Below, piece after piece: positions 11,740 through 23,300 of a stretch of DNA of 64,000 nt (position 1 is its first letter; each line of letters opens with the position of its first letter). The stretch comes from Saxidomus purpurata. Lineage: Eukaryota > Mollusca > Bivalvia > Venerida > Veneridae. A model generated the notes under the pieces. The model was not told the DNA's origin, ran no database searches, and worked only from the letters and a program-made list of their open reading frames with translations. The stretch is taken from contig JAFMSR010000009.1 of NCBI GenBank assembly GCA_022818135.1, forward strand, positions 18,930,853 through 18,994,852, read 5' to 3'. The position numbers were made by a program, and so were the translations under genes.

Positions 11740-14300
11740 ATTTTCCGCCATAGATTCTTCTTTGAAATTGCATTTATTTATCATTTTATGTTCAAATTGT
11801 AAAGTGGTCCGGTCATCCGTGTCAGGAAATCACATCTCAATATAAATGTTTTACCCACTTATCATACTTGATACATGTAACAATAAAGCTGACATATGGG
11901 TTTGTTTGGTTTACCTAGCAGTGTAATGCATTCGTTGGTTAGTTAAGCGATACAATTTACACGTATTGCTTCAGCGTTTACGTAACAGTTCTCAAGGAAA
12001 ACGGCATTCTGATCTCAAAACTGATATTCGCTTTCTACGAATAAGGTCATACTGTTCCAAGAACGGATGATTCGTTCCTGTACATTTTTCAGTGGTTTAA
12101 TTAGCCGAACATATTGCTTTGATAAACTATATTCTCATTCCAAGAGCCAAGTTAAAGCAATACCATTCAGTGTATCTCATTACTCGAAAATCATTATATG
12201 TTCTTTTAGTTTTCGCTTATTCCATATGGAGTAGGAATGCAAATGGGATAAAGAATGTAACATGTAGCTTGTAAAATATTTACCAATTAAATAACCTTGG
12301 ATTAGTTGCCTTTGAAGTTTAGTTTGAAGGCGGCAGCAAATGTAACTGCATTCTAAATGCATATCAGGTAACGGGTTTTCCTCTGTTGACTCCGCAGTGG
12401 CTTTAAGTCTATTTGTATAGTTTTTCACATCTGAAAGCTTGTCAATATCAAATGCATCAGATAAGGATATCTGCGTTAAAAGTTATTTGAAGGGACATAC
12501 CCTACATCTAGCGAATTATATTATCGAAACAAAGATAATGTGTTCAATGATCGTAAAGTCACAAAAATATACACTTTAAAGAAAAACATATGACGAAAAA
12601 TGCCTCATTTTACATATTAAATAAAACATTATAGAGGCCTTCTGCAATAAATAGCTTTCCACCCATCAAAATGTCTACATAGATAACTTAATAGTTTACG
12701 TACTGCAACATATTTTAAAGCACTGATTTTCTCGATGATTACTGGAATATATAGATTTAACGTTTAGGTTAAGTAATAACACTTCCGAATATTCTATTAT
12801 TTATGTTTTTTAAGGTTATTTAGCTCGACAACAGATTTAGGGTATGCCCCTTTAAAAGTTTCAAATACATTTTACATTGTATCAAAGGAAAAACATTTCT
12901 ATTAAGTCCGTTACAGAGGCCGTTATGTTTCCCTTGCATTTTAACTGTAAACAAATTTTGCATTACTTTCAAATGTTTTTCTATACAAAGTCCAAACATC
13001 TAAAGAACGCTGCTGCATAATATTCAGCAATACGTTATAAATGGTTTATAATCTCATAATGTTAATACGTCAGAAGTTATTTGAAGCTGATTGACTTTAA
13101 GTCGGTTTGGATGAACACTTATCAATGTCAAGCAAAGGCGGGATTGAGCTTTTCCTTGGTAACGATTTTCTGTTAGTGCTTTGTAAATTGCTTTTTTGGA
13201 TTAGATGTCGCATTTTATCTCATATAGTCATATGACATTATATTATCATTCCCATAAGACACAACCTTCTATATAAGTATCATTGTCACTCATATCTAAA
13301 GGCAATCATTTTCAGCGCGTTTTTGTTATGTAATATAAATGATTTATATGAAACAGATAAATGTTTCCTGCTCCCTGTGCCACTGTCGTCTGAGGATCGC
13401 CAAAAAGTCTACACTTATCCAGTCATTGATACGAAGCAAACTTCAATGTGAATTGAAATATCTCTAGCTAAATGGCTAATTTAAAATCATCCATCTAACT
13501 GCGTCAACTCAATCAATATGAAGACAAATTGGTAATTGTAGTACAGAATTTACATTATTTTCTGTATAAATGAAATAGAATTCAATTTTGAATGATATAC
13601 CATAAAATACATTAGAGTAATCGAATCACAAATCGAATGCACGGAACGACAACTAATATAAAATGTAGATACGAACTTAATGTCTAAATGTCTGTCTTTG
13701 CACCCATTCTGGTGCGGGGAAGTGTTTAAATTTAATGCCGTGAAGTATGTTGTTAGTAGATGTTCCAATTTCGTTGTAAGTTGTGTCTGACGCATTCAAA
13801 GCTTTATGTGGAATTCTAGACTGTTACGTACACTGCTGAAAAGATTTTAAATTAATGCAAATTTAAAATATCACTATGCTGTAACGTTATATTAGCTGTA
13901 GTAATTCTAGACACCCCAATGCTGTAAAACATAAAGTGTATTTTTATTGGTATCATTGGAGTATTTAATACTATATTTTACAGCTGGCTGTATCAGCTGT
14001 AATTGAAACAAATATCAATTTGAAGATGGTAAAATTGACTTGTATTGGTATCATTGGAGTAATGTTACTGATACGTTGATTCAGCATATATGATACAGCA
14101 GAAAATTCGTTCTTGGTATTTCAATGGGATATACAGCTTTAGATTTCATTTTTAGTAGCGGTATTTAATCTACCCCAGTTACCCTAATGGGATACATATT
14201 TATTAATGTCGCTTAATGTTTTTATTAATTCAGTACATATTGACTTGGTGAACAATTTATTGGCATACTCCGTTTATTTGTGTGTACCGTTATATTGCGG
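11740..14300 (+). repeat. Diverged segmental duplication, copy B, left part
   Basis: 11790-11930 matches 1185-1330 in copy A. 12890-14000 matches 22320-23290, with shared ACAAAGTC.AAACA, GTTATTTGA.GCTG, TTGGTAACGATTTTCTGT and AGTGCTTTGTAAATTGCTTT. Orientation is the same. A MITE at 12487-12856 separates the two parts. No reading frame is shared between the copies. Confidence 0.72.
12487..12856 (+). mobile_element. TTAA-type MITE, full copy
   Basis: The ends are inverted: AGGGACATACCCTA on the left and TAGGGTATGCCCCT on the right. They are bounded by TTGA (a decayed TTAA) and TTAA. Length is about 370 bp with no coding capacity. Interior words such as ACTGGAATATA, TTTAGGTTAAGTAATA and TTATTTAGCTCGACA recur at 34900-35090, 55279-55451 (inverted) and 63260-63430, which defines a family. 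TTAA flanks occur in Kolobok and piggyBac superfamilies. Assignment to one of them is not possible from the ends alone. Confidence 0.72.
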
Positions 14301-14367
14301 GTCCAATAATTGAAATAGTGCATAAGGAATGAAACTTACTCATTGCAAAATGTCAATAACCTTGATA

Positions 14368-16019
14368 CAGTCCCAGTAACCTCCCGTGTTCAAAAAACTT
14401 CCGGTTATTTTCATATCAATCGTTTAGATATATGTCTGAACTTTAGAAAAATTTGGGTGGACTTGCCAGATGCTACATGTTCAGATTTCCAAGAGTCAAG
14501 ATGGCCGCCAAAAATACGAAAGGCCATCTAATTTTCACTTTCAGTCTCTATTAAGTAGGGGATAACATATTTTTAATCACCTTATGTACATAAACATTTA
14601 TGTTTTCCACTTAATAAAGTTGTTTTATGCCATATTTGTGACACAATTGAAAATTGTAAAAACAATCCCTGAAAAAATGTTGTGACTAAAATTGGGGGTG
14701 TACATTTTCATGTCTCTTATTAAGAGCATAGCCGAGTTTCAAATTATTATTTTAGATGTAAATGTCATCTTTTTCTTTACATAATGTCTTTTTTTTTGTT
14801 ATAGGAACTTTCCATTCGTTAATTGCCATTCAAAGTGGTTGGGGTAAATGAATTTACATTGCGAAAGCCTTATATGACATTTTTAAGCGTTTCTTTGCCA
14901 CGAACTTAATATTTCAATCATGCTTGCAGGATTTTCACTGTACATCTATGATTATCTAGTTCTTAAAAATACTTTATCTTTGTTTTAATCGATCTATTGT
15001 CATTGTTGCTATGGTAACAGCTTTTGGAAATATGAAAACTGGCTATTGTTGTTATTCAGGTGTGTTTTGTTTAACAAAAAATAATTGTGTTTTCTTTTCA
15101 TATAATAATACAAAATATACAAACTGGTCAAGCTGAGACGCAAAAAAGTGATTGAAAAAGTAAAATAGCATTCGGATGTTGGTCATTTCGGATAACATTA
15201 AATGTATAAGTACATTATTTTAGTGACAACACTAGTATTTTATGCCCTTGTTTATAAACATGTGTAGTGTAAACATTGGTAAAGTGATAGAAATTGTAAT
15301 CGCAATACTGTAAATATTCTTTTGATATACTGAGCTGATTAAATGATGTGTTAGTTCAGCCTTACACTATGAAATGTTTGTAGAATTTCCAGAAAAGTTT
15401 TTTTAAAGAAAATGTTACAGTTGTGACATTTTTACCTTTATGTTGACAACATGTTATCGTTGTAGCCGTTACAGAAACTAAAACAGCAGCAAATATTTAC
15501 ATATTTTATGAACGTTTGTCACACTGTATGAATATATCATTCATCGCTAATTTAAAAACGTATCACAGAAATTAATGAAGTCTTAAATGTCTCATAAACC
15601 TCTTAAAGTTACTAACTCAAAGTTTATTAGAGAAGCCACACATTTCAGATGCATAGTAGTTGTACATAAATCTGAATGAACTTCTGCTGAAGTAAAAAAT
15701 CGCTCAACAATTAGTTTAGGATTAACAAGTTTGCTTCTAAAAATCAAAGTACTACCATAAAAATGTTGAAATAAATTACTTTAGAACTGTAAATTCAGGA
15801 TTTTATTTGTTATTTTTTACTTAATAGAGACTGAAAAGTGAAAAATAGTGGTTTTTCAGTATTTTGGCAGCCATCTTGGACGCCATCTTGGATTTCTGAA
15901 AACGTACCATCATGCGTCAAGTCCACCCAAATTTTTCTGACACTTCAGACATTTATCTAAACATTGATATGAAAATTAGCCGGTACACTTTTTTGCACAC
16001 GGGAGGTCCTCAGGGACTG
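14368..16019. mobile_element. 1.65-kb element with about 200-bp terminal inverted repeats
   Basis: 14368-14566 reappears in inverted orientation at about 15808-16019. Shared landmarks from the ends inward are CAGTCCC, CCTCCCGTGT, ATTTTCATATCAAT, AAAAATTTGGGTGGACTTG and CAGTCTCTATTAAGTA. Divergence between arms suggests an old insertion. The central 1.2 kb is AT-rich with no transposase-like frame, so the element is non-autonomous. Both arms carry AAGATGGC motifs next to GCC. I found no clear target-site duplication. Class unknown; a long-TIR DNA transposon fits best. Confidence 0.82.
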
Positions 16020-16199
16020 GACTAGTCATAGTTCATATATTATCAATGAGCTGAAGGCGAGTTTTCGGAAGTTTTTTTTGTATAATCTGTACAAACACCA
16101 TCTTATCCTGACAACAATTTCATTTGAAAAAGCACCGGAAATCCGATAGAACATTTTATCACGAAACACTGTCGCCAGCCGAAGTATTATCATCGCAAA

Positions 16200-18758
16200 T
16201 AACCTAATCACGTCAAGCACTCGTTTCTTATTCTGTTCTGATCGCATAAAAATTTTATCAGTTTGCCAACACATAATAAGACATGCCGAATTCATGCAAA
16301 GCTAGGCACGAACTATCTTACTTTACGTTATCATCATTATGTTTTATATAATTGTAACTTTCAGTAGTCTACAAGTTAAAAATGCAACAGAAATTAGAAC
16401 ATTCTGATGGTTGGTTAGTTAGTATGCTATTTCCTGCAAAGTGTCGGAGGCTGAGTGTTGTCAAGCATATCGCAACCGACGACAAAATTAAAAGACCATT
16501 CAAGAATTCCTGTTATACCGTTTTCAGTATTTATTCTCTCACACAGCGCAGTAGAACTTCGAGGAAGAAAATTATTAAACTTAATGCAAATGCATATGGT
16601 AATGAATTGCATATACAGGTCCTCATCGGTTGAAGTTCACGTGAAACACGTACATGTCATATGTACACGATAGACGAGTCACACTTTACGAAGGTCAGTT
16701 GTTCAATTTGTATCATATGATATGGAAAATGCTGATACATTCGTTTCTAATTAACTTAGGAAATACTGAAAATAATAAATTGTTCTATTCTAAGTGGCCG
16801 CAAACCACTGGATCGGTATCTCGCACATAAACAAAGAAATTAATACTCAGTGGTAATTCAAAAGATTTTCAAAACAACAATAACAAAGAACACGATTTTA
16901 TCATCCCCTTATCTCACGCTTATGCAAGATCGTAGAAACAATTTCAACAAATTGTTATACTCTCATTTACGCCTCTGTGATCATTTACCTTTGATTTGTG
17001 CGGTTGATCCCCAAATAGCACCCTTTGATTGAAAACTTCAAAACATAACCTGAAACAATCATTAGAGTTGTTTGCTTTTGAAACATAACGGCGATCATCA
17101 AACAATAACTGAACGTCGCTTGGAGTATATTAGTGTTAGTTATTGTTCATGTCTGTCAGGAACAAAGTATCTACAAATAATGCGTAATGCAGATGTATTA
17201 CATTAGTGGGTCTTATTGTGCGCTTTTCATTACCCATGGTCTTGTAATGTAGCTGAACATTACATCGACATTTTTCGAAATGAAAAAACGGGTATATAAA
17301 ATGTTTGTAACTGAAGTGATCCATCCTTAGTAGTTACATTACCCATCAAAATGACAATATTGAATTGTGGTCGGGAATGGACGCTTAAATGCAGTATATA
17401 TTTTGATACATATGTTACACGAAAGAGATTAAATGTACTGTAAAACCCTTATCTACATGCAATCAAAATGATTAGATTTCCAATATCATAAAAGATTTTT
17501 ACACACTTTCTCTATATTCAATGGGATAGTTTTTGTATATGTGTATACACGTACATTGTTTCGAACGATAATGTTATTTTAAGTAGACTGATATTCGACA
17601 TTACAGCACGAGCACTTCTTTTTCAAACAGGATGGTGTATGGATAACATATGTAAATAAAGCGTATCACGACTATACTGAGAAATCTCAGACTTGCACAA
17701 ACAACCGTTTTTCAGTGCTGTTAAAAAATGCATAAAAAGAAAATACATGAAAAGAAACAATTTTAAAAGTGCATCATAATTGGATAGAAACGATTAAGGT
17801 TTTAACCTATTTTTAGTATATAGAAAGCCAACAAACTTTATTTCTTAGACAGGACACGCTTTATATAATTTGTTCTGAAGGCCACAACAATTTAATAAAC
17901 TTTTGATACTTGGTTTGCTGGTCGCATTATTCCAGAAGCAGGATAAAGAACGACGTCTCTGCTTGAAATAGCTTTTTAGTTATTCCCCATTTGGGACTTA
18001 GTGTGTTTAGTCTCAGTCATCGCTTGTTAAAGACCAGGGATACGCAATTGTTGAAGGACATAAACAGTAAGCTTGCTAACGAAGAACCATAACAATACCT
18101 ACTTGTAAAGTGGGAAAGTAAAGTTTGCTTTCTTTTTTAAACGCTAGGAAATGTAAGAAATGCACAAGCCAACAGTGGTATTGTGAATACAATCCACAGT
18201 TCAATACCACAGTGACTTATTAGCAAAAATCTACAGCTACAATGTAACACTCTGCCATTAACACAGCCTGCTTTGTTTATCACATTGTTGTTCGACATAT
18301 TTACTACTTTTGTCTCGTATAACAGGAACCGAAATATTTCTATGACTATCTACGTCTGCTATAAGACAGTTACTTAAGAAACGCTGCAAATGGTTTCCAT
18401 GTTACTAAAAAAAATATAGTTTAATTAAAACAAGGTTTATTAATGCTTCTCGCTCCCACATATCGGTACCAAAACGAAGGTTCTTCAAACTCTCTGAAAT
18501 TGACATATGCTAAAATAAATCATCAAATAAAAAGGTTCGAGTATAAATTGCCGTGAAGTGTTTCTGCACGTTTGAACTTATACGCTTCCATGTTATAAAG
18601 CGTTGTAAATGCTTTTTCAATTCAAAAATAAACAGATAATGTAGCGGTGCCGTCAAACCAAGCACAGAGTTTCGCGATAATTGTGTTGTTGATTCGAGTC
18701 ATGACTTTACATTTATTTTTTTAGTTTATCATTAAAACGAGCAGCGTTAAAACAAACT
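16200..18758 (+). repeat. Duplication copy B, middle part
   Basis: 16200-17510 matches copy A 1480-2460 (shared TTATCATCAT, GTTTTATAT, ACAGGTCCT, ACGATAGACGAG and TGATTAGATTTC). 16885-17330 also matches a third copy at 29765-30140 (CTTATCTC, TGTCTGTCAGG, TCATTGTG/TTATTGTG, CTTGTAATGT/CCTGTAATGT). About 1 kb (17510-18495) is absent from copy A. Part of it (18130-18400) resembles 27100-27430 and 32450-32660 (CCTGCTTTG/CCTGCTTGA, ACTATCT.CGTCTGCT). 18500-18720 matches 2450-2700 and 24430-24600. Confidence 0.7.
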
Positions 18759-18879
18759 AGAGCTATCACTAAATGTGATTAATACCCCCAAAAGGATTGC
18801 TTTATAAACTGAAGAAGTTCGTAGTAACATAATACCTTGCAAACAAACTAAAAAGAGATATTGTTCTTAGAAGTTCCTC

Positions 18880-19988
18880 TCATTGTGCTTGACCATTGTA
18901 TGAAGTTGTATTGAATTCCAACTTGTAGTTTTCGAAAAATGCTCCAGACAGGGAAAAGTAACAAAGGGCAATAACACTGTAATTAGTCAAGATGGAGTTA
19001 TGGTTCCTGTGCACTGCACTCCTTCTCACTGTCCTTGACCATTGTATGAAGTTGTATTCAATTTCAACCAGAAGTTTTCAAGTTATGCTCCGGACAAGGA
19101 AAAGTAACAAAGGGTAATAACTCTGTAATGAGTCAAGATGGAGTTATGGTTCCTGTGCACTGCACTTCCTCTAAATGTACTTGACCATTGTATGAGGTTG
19201 TACTGAATTCCAACCAGTAGTTTTCAAGTTATGCTTCCTTGGACAAGGAAAAGTAACAAAGAGCAATAACTCAGTAAATATTCAAGATAGAGTTATAGTT
19301 ATTGTACACTGCACTTCCTCTGAGTGTGCTTGATCATTGTATGAAGTTGTATTGAATTCCAACCAGTAGTTTTCAAGTTATGCTCCGGACAAGGAAAAGT
19401 AACAAAGGGCAATAACTCTGTAATTAGTCAAGATGGAGTTATGTTCTTGTGCACTGCACTTCCTCTCAATGTGCTTGACCATTGTATGAAGTTGTATTGA
19501 ATTCCAACCAGTAGTTTTCAAGTTATGCTCCGGACAAGTAAAAGTAACAAAGGGCAATAACTCAGTAAATACTCAAGATAGAGTTATAGTTCTTGTACAC
19601 TGCACTTCCTCTGAGTGTGCTTGATCATTGTATGAGGTTGTATTGAATTCCAACTAGTAGTTTTCAAGTTATGCTCCGGACAAGGAAAAGTAACAAAGGG
19701 CAATAACTCTGTAATTAGTCAAGATGGAGTTATGGTTCTTGTGCACTGCACTTCCTCTCAATGTGCTTGACCTTGTATGAAGTTGTATTGAATTCCAACT
19801 TGTAGTTTTCAAGTTATGCTGCTCGGACAAGGAAAAGTAACAAAGGGCAATAACTCTGTAATTAGTGAAGATGGAGTTATAGTTCTTGTGCACTGCACTT
19901 CCTCTCAATGTGCTTGACCATTGTATGAAGTTGTATTGAATTCCAACTAGTAGTTTTCAAGTTATGCTCCGGACAAGGAAAATGCAAC
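18880..19988 (+). repeat. Tandem array, about 146-bp units, 7-8 copies
   Basis: The phrase TTGACCATTGTATGA or a close variant recurs with its GAYC at 18891, 19037, 19183, 19332, 19477, 19623, 19769 and 19916, i.e. a period of 145-149 bp. Each unit carries AATTCCAAC, TTTTCAAGTTATGCTCCGGAC, AAAGTAACAAAG and a GTGCACTGCACTTCCTCT-like boundary. The array is the core of the pearl/Helentron-type element. Units are only slightly diverged from each other, which points to recent amplification or homogenisation. Confidence 0.93.
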
Positions 19989-19989
19989 A

Positions 19990-20013
19990 GACCGACCGAC
20001 CGACCGACCGACC
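19990..20013 (+). repeat. (GACC)6 microsatellite
   Basis: Six perfect GACC units followed by AACC, between the tandem core and the right flank. Tetranucleotide runs at this position are typical of pearl and Helentron-associated elements. Confidence 0.93.
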
Positions 20014-20033
20014 AACCACCGGGTGACTCCTAT

Positions 20034-20063
20034 ATACCCCCCTAAACTTCGTTTTGGGGGTAT
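20034..20063. repeat. Terminal hairpin of the Helentron-type element
   Basis: ATACCCCC pairs with GGGGGTAT around a loop near CTAAACTTCGTTTT. It sits 5 bases from the element end, like the 3' hairpins of Helitron-class elements. Confidence 0.85.
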
Positions 20064-20068
20064 AATTA

Positions 20069-20590
20069 TCAAAACAAATTTTCAATCATTAGAGAAATAA
20101 AACTGTAGCAATGTAAAACAGGACGGCAAATAGTTCATCAACCCTCGTTTGCTTAAGTTAAAACAATTGACTAGTGAAAGGAAAAACTATTTATGTGCAT
20201 CTGACAGTGAAATAAAATCACGGTTATATTGTCGACCTGAGAGAAATATTCTCATCATGAAACTGATGAAATGTGACTTTCTGTCTCGTCTTCATTAGCA
20301 ATAAAATGCTACAGGGCGTTTTAGCGGCTTGTTTATTTGTTCTGAAACACATGATGCAATTTGATAAAGTGATGCGTGGCTCCAGACACAAGCATATTTC
20401 TATGGAAATAAATATTCAAAAATTATTTTCCTAACAGTGCCCTCAAACACTCTGTCTTAATTTTCACGTCTTGCTGTGGGGAAATACTATAAATGTACAG
20501 AAGATTGAGAAAATATTTATCCCGACACATCATTAAATTATTAATGTTCAATTTGGGTTTCCATACTTTATATGTTATATCTATTTATCG
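20069..20590 (+). repeat. Duplication copy B, right part
   Basis: Resumes the match with copy A (2781-3330) after the inserted element: AAACAATTGACTAGTGAAAG, CACGGTTATATTG, CTACAGGGCGTT, CATGATGCAATTTGAT, CTTTATATGTTATAT. Similarity stops at about 20580, where different DNA begins. Confidence 0.75.
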
Positions 20591-21271
20591 TACTATATCG
20601 TACGGATATACAGTAAGGATATTGTATTTCGCCTAACACAAAGTTTGGTTTTTGAGAGTTAAAAGTTAAAACACGTATTCGCGAAATCTTAATTTGCGAA
20701 AGCAGAATTTTAAGTAGTAAATCTAATTAATCTATGTAAAATTAATCTTTTTTCCGATTTTCAAAATCAGCGAGGTGGGAAATTCGCGATAATCCGAAAA
20801 TAGTGAAAATAAAATCATCGCAAATACATGTACATTTGTATTTACGATTTATATGATTCTAAAACAGATTGACCTTTTGGTTTGTTAGGTTTAAGCTGGC
20901 TCCATAGCACGGTCAGTCAATACATGGAAAAGCGCTCTTATTTCCATATATATTTTCAAAAAAAAAACAACAATAAAACTGTCTGAATTTGTAGATTTGT
21001 TTATTTCAATCTGATTTACAAACAAAATTTATCGTTAATTAAAGAATGAGCGAAAATGATTCCTTTGGCAACGTCACTCAACTTTACCAGCTAAAATGTT
21101 GCATTGTTTATTGTGTGACACATTACGTCATGTATGACTCACTACTCGACAAAGACCGTCGCACCAAGATACGATAAATTGGGGAAAGGGTAGATTGTAG
21201 TTCCGGGATAATAATCAAAATTAATCATGATGAACTGAATATGCTAGGATAACGTGCCGGGTAGACCTCAA
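20591..21271. other. CGCGAAA-rich repeat debris
   Basis: 20640-20850 contains ATTCGCGAAAT, TTTGCGAAAG, AATTCGCGATAAT and ATCATCGCAAATAC. This pattern resembles dispersed repeats I associate with bivalves, but I cannot define ends. No gene is visible. Confidence 0.3.
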
Positions 21272-21905
21272 AGATGTTGACCAAACAACAAGACATCTGC
21301 GTTGTTAGTTGCCGGAGATTCTTTGATCGATTTGATGGCGAGGCGCGTGCATGTTTCCTGTCGGGATTGTGACAGTCGACGAGAACTGGATCAGTTTATA
21401 CGAGCCTGAAACCCCCCCAAAAAAAACAATCAACGATGTGGAAAACTCCAGGTTTACAATGACTCAAGAACTTCTAAGTACAAAATGTAAATCCCTCTAC
21501 CAAGAGGCTTATGTTTATCGTGTTCTTCGGCATCGGTGGCGTATTCCATCCTACGGACAGACTGTTTACACCCAGGTAACATTTTGTTTCTACATCATTG
21601 AAATTACAGTATTTCTAGATCTGTTTAAAACATACCTATTGTACTTAATTCATAAAAATTTCTGGGAGTCAATTTCTCCGTTTTAAGGTCAAGAATCGTG
21701 AACTCATTAGAGCAATGAAGAGAGGAAGCATGCAGGAAAACTACCAACGGTAATATCCGTCAAGATAATGTGTCTGCACATCGGGCGTCTGTTACGTTAG
21801 ACACAACTAGCAAAGTGTTTCGCGAAGTACTTCAACAACCCCTTACAGCCCGGATCTGGCACCGTGTGACTTCTTTCTTTTCCCGACACCATTCCAGATA
21901 CCAAA
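21272..21905 (+). pseudogene. Degenerate mariner-type transposase
   Basis: Several mariner landmarks appear in order but in different frames. Near 21272 there is LTKQQDICVVSCRRFFDRFD, resembling the mariner stretch before the first catalytic Asp. At 21355-21410 IVTVDENWISLYEPETPPKK matches the VT.DE.W..YEPE signature holding that Asp. Near 21764 DNVSAHRA is a version of the DNA.PH/R block with the second Asp. Near 21836 PYSPDLAPCDFFLFP is the well-known block with the third Asp. Frameshifts and a stop, partly at homopolymers, separate them, and the segment between the first and second Asp is shortened. It cannot encode an active enzyme. TIRs were not found. Mariner cuts and pastes at TA. Confidence 0.9.
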
Positions 21906-22319
21906 GAGTTTGACTTAGAGGCAAACGGTTTTGTAAGCTTGTGGAACTGTCGCGAACAAACGAGTTACAGTAAATATGTCTCAACTGATTATAAACCGTA
22001 TGAGCATTACGACGTCATAATGACGTTGGGCCGCAACTGCGATTGTGTTACGTTCGTGGTGATTTCTAGACCTTATGTATGCTTAAACGGTATTGTTATG
22101 ATTATTCTGATTTCTTGTTAGTTTATCTATTACTTGGCCAAATTTCAGAACACTATCCCGGGATATTTTTAAAGCCTTCGTAGCACTACGCAGTAAAAAA
22201 TTAAACGACCGTTCAGATCAATCGATTATAATACCCGCAGATACCAATTATAGTGGGAGCTGCATTGGAATGACGCTTTCCTGTCCGTAAATCGGTCCGT
22301 GTGTCTGCAGACAGATATG
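21906..22319. other. Unannotated stretch after the mariner relic
   Basis: Holds a small palindromic patch at 22007-22026 (ACGACGTCATAATGACGT) but no recognised gene. The right TIR of the mariner copy might be here; I could not find it. Confidence 0.35.
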
Positions 22320-23300
22320 AAATTTGTCCGGGCTGTATTACAAATTAGAAATGATAAAATGTGCAACTGCCGTTTTATACATGTACAAAGTCTAAACACT
22401 AGAGAAAATTGCTGCATACATTGTATTCGCTGAAACTGCTTTTAAAATGGTAACTAAATCTCTCTAGGTTAATATGTCAGACGTTATTTGAGGCTGGCTG
22501 GCCTAGAGTCGGTGTTGATCAACAATTATCGATGTCAAGCGATGGCGAGATTTGCTTGGTAACGATTTTCTGTAAGTGCTTTGTAAATTGCTTTTTTAAA
22601 GGTTAGATGTCGAACTTTATCTCATGTAATATTATGGCATTCGAATATCCGACAAGGCAGGACCTACGAAATAAGTATCATATTCACTTATATCTCTTTG
22701 CAATCATATTTGTATTATAAAGTAACTGTCGCCACAAGTCTACGTTTAACTAATTATACATACGAAATGATTGTCATTGCAAATGTAAGAATCTCAAACT
22801 AAATACCTAACTATGCTCAATGCTTTCAACTGATACAATACAAAAAAACTTAAAATAAGTTAAACTTGATTCAAAGTCGATCAATACTGAATTCGTATTC
22901 GTTTCTGTATAAATAAAATAAAATTCACTTTAAGGGTTGTACCATAAAACACGTAAGGGTTATCAAATCACTAAGGCCCAATGCACGAAACATCTAACAA
23001 CAACAAGTTTAGTTTATACGAACTTAATTACTTTAAGCCTGCCATGGAATACACTCTGATGCAAAAAACGTGATGTATTTTGCTAGTAGCGCATTTTCAA
23101 ATAAAAAAGCGACACAAAATGCGTCTTAATGGAAAGTTTGAATATCATTACACTGTACCATTATACATGTAACATACAAGCCGTAGCAACAATAAAAACT
23201 GGCGCTCAATCTTGTGAAATATTCAGTGTTTCATTTATTGATATTAAAGATGCATTTAATTCTATTTTGTATTCGGCAGGTGCAGCTGTATTTTTTAAAA
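22320..23300 (+). repeat. Diverged segmental duplication, copy C, left block
   Basis: Matches 12890-14000 in order and orientation: ACAAAGTCTAAACA, TTGCTGCATA, GTTATTTGAGGCTG, GGTAACGATTTTCTGT, GTGCTTTGTAAATTGCTTTT, ACCATAAAA. It includes an open frame (23129-23344) that is not conserved in the other copy. Confidence 0.72.

Larger units (their letters stand above)
18759..20068 (+). mobile_element. pearl/Helentron-type non-autonomous element
   Basis: The left end has a short palindrome (ATCAC/GTGAT) and then ATACCCCCAAAA. The right end has TTTTGGGGGTAT, the inverted complement of that motif, giving subterminal inverted repeats. Between them lie about eight tandem units of about 146 bp, a GACC microsatellite, and a right flank ending in a hairpin (20034-20063). 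This is the plan of bivalve pearl elements and of Helentron-associated elements such as Drosophila DINE-1/mini-me, which carry GTCY tetranucleotides. No Rep/helicase is encoded, so it needs an autonomous partner. The unoccupied site is preserved at 2779-2781 in copy A. Confidence 0.85.

Noticed and set aside
19669..19908. 79-codon frame with repeated RGSAVHKN
   Set aside because: It is a by-product of the 146-bp tandem repeat of the Helentron-type element.
21351..21686. A real 111-codon mariner transposase gene
   Set aside because: Only the first third is mariner-like; the rest is frame-shifted relative to the family and ends early.
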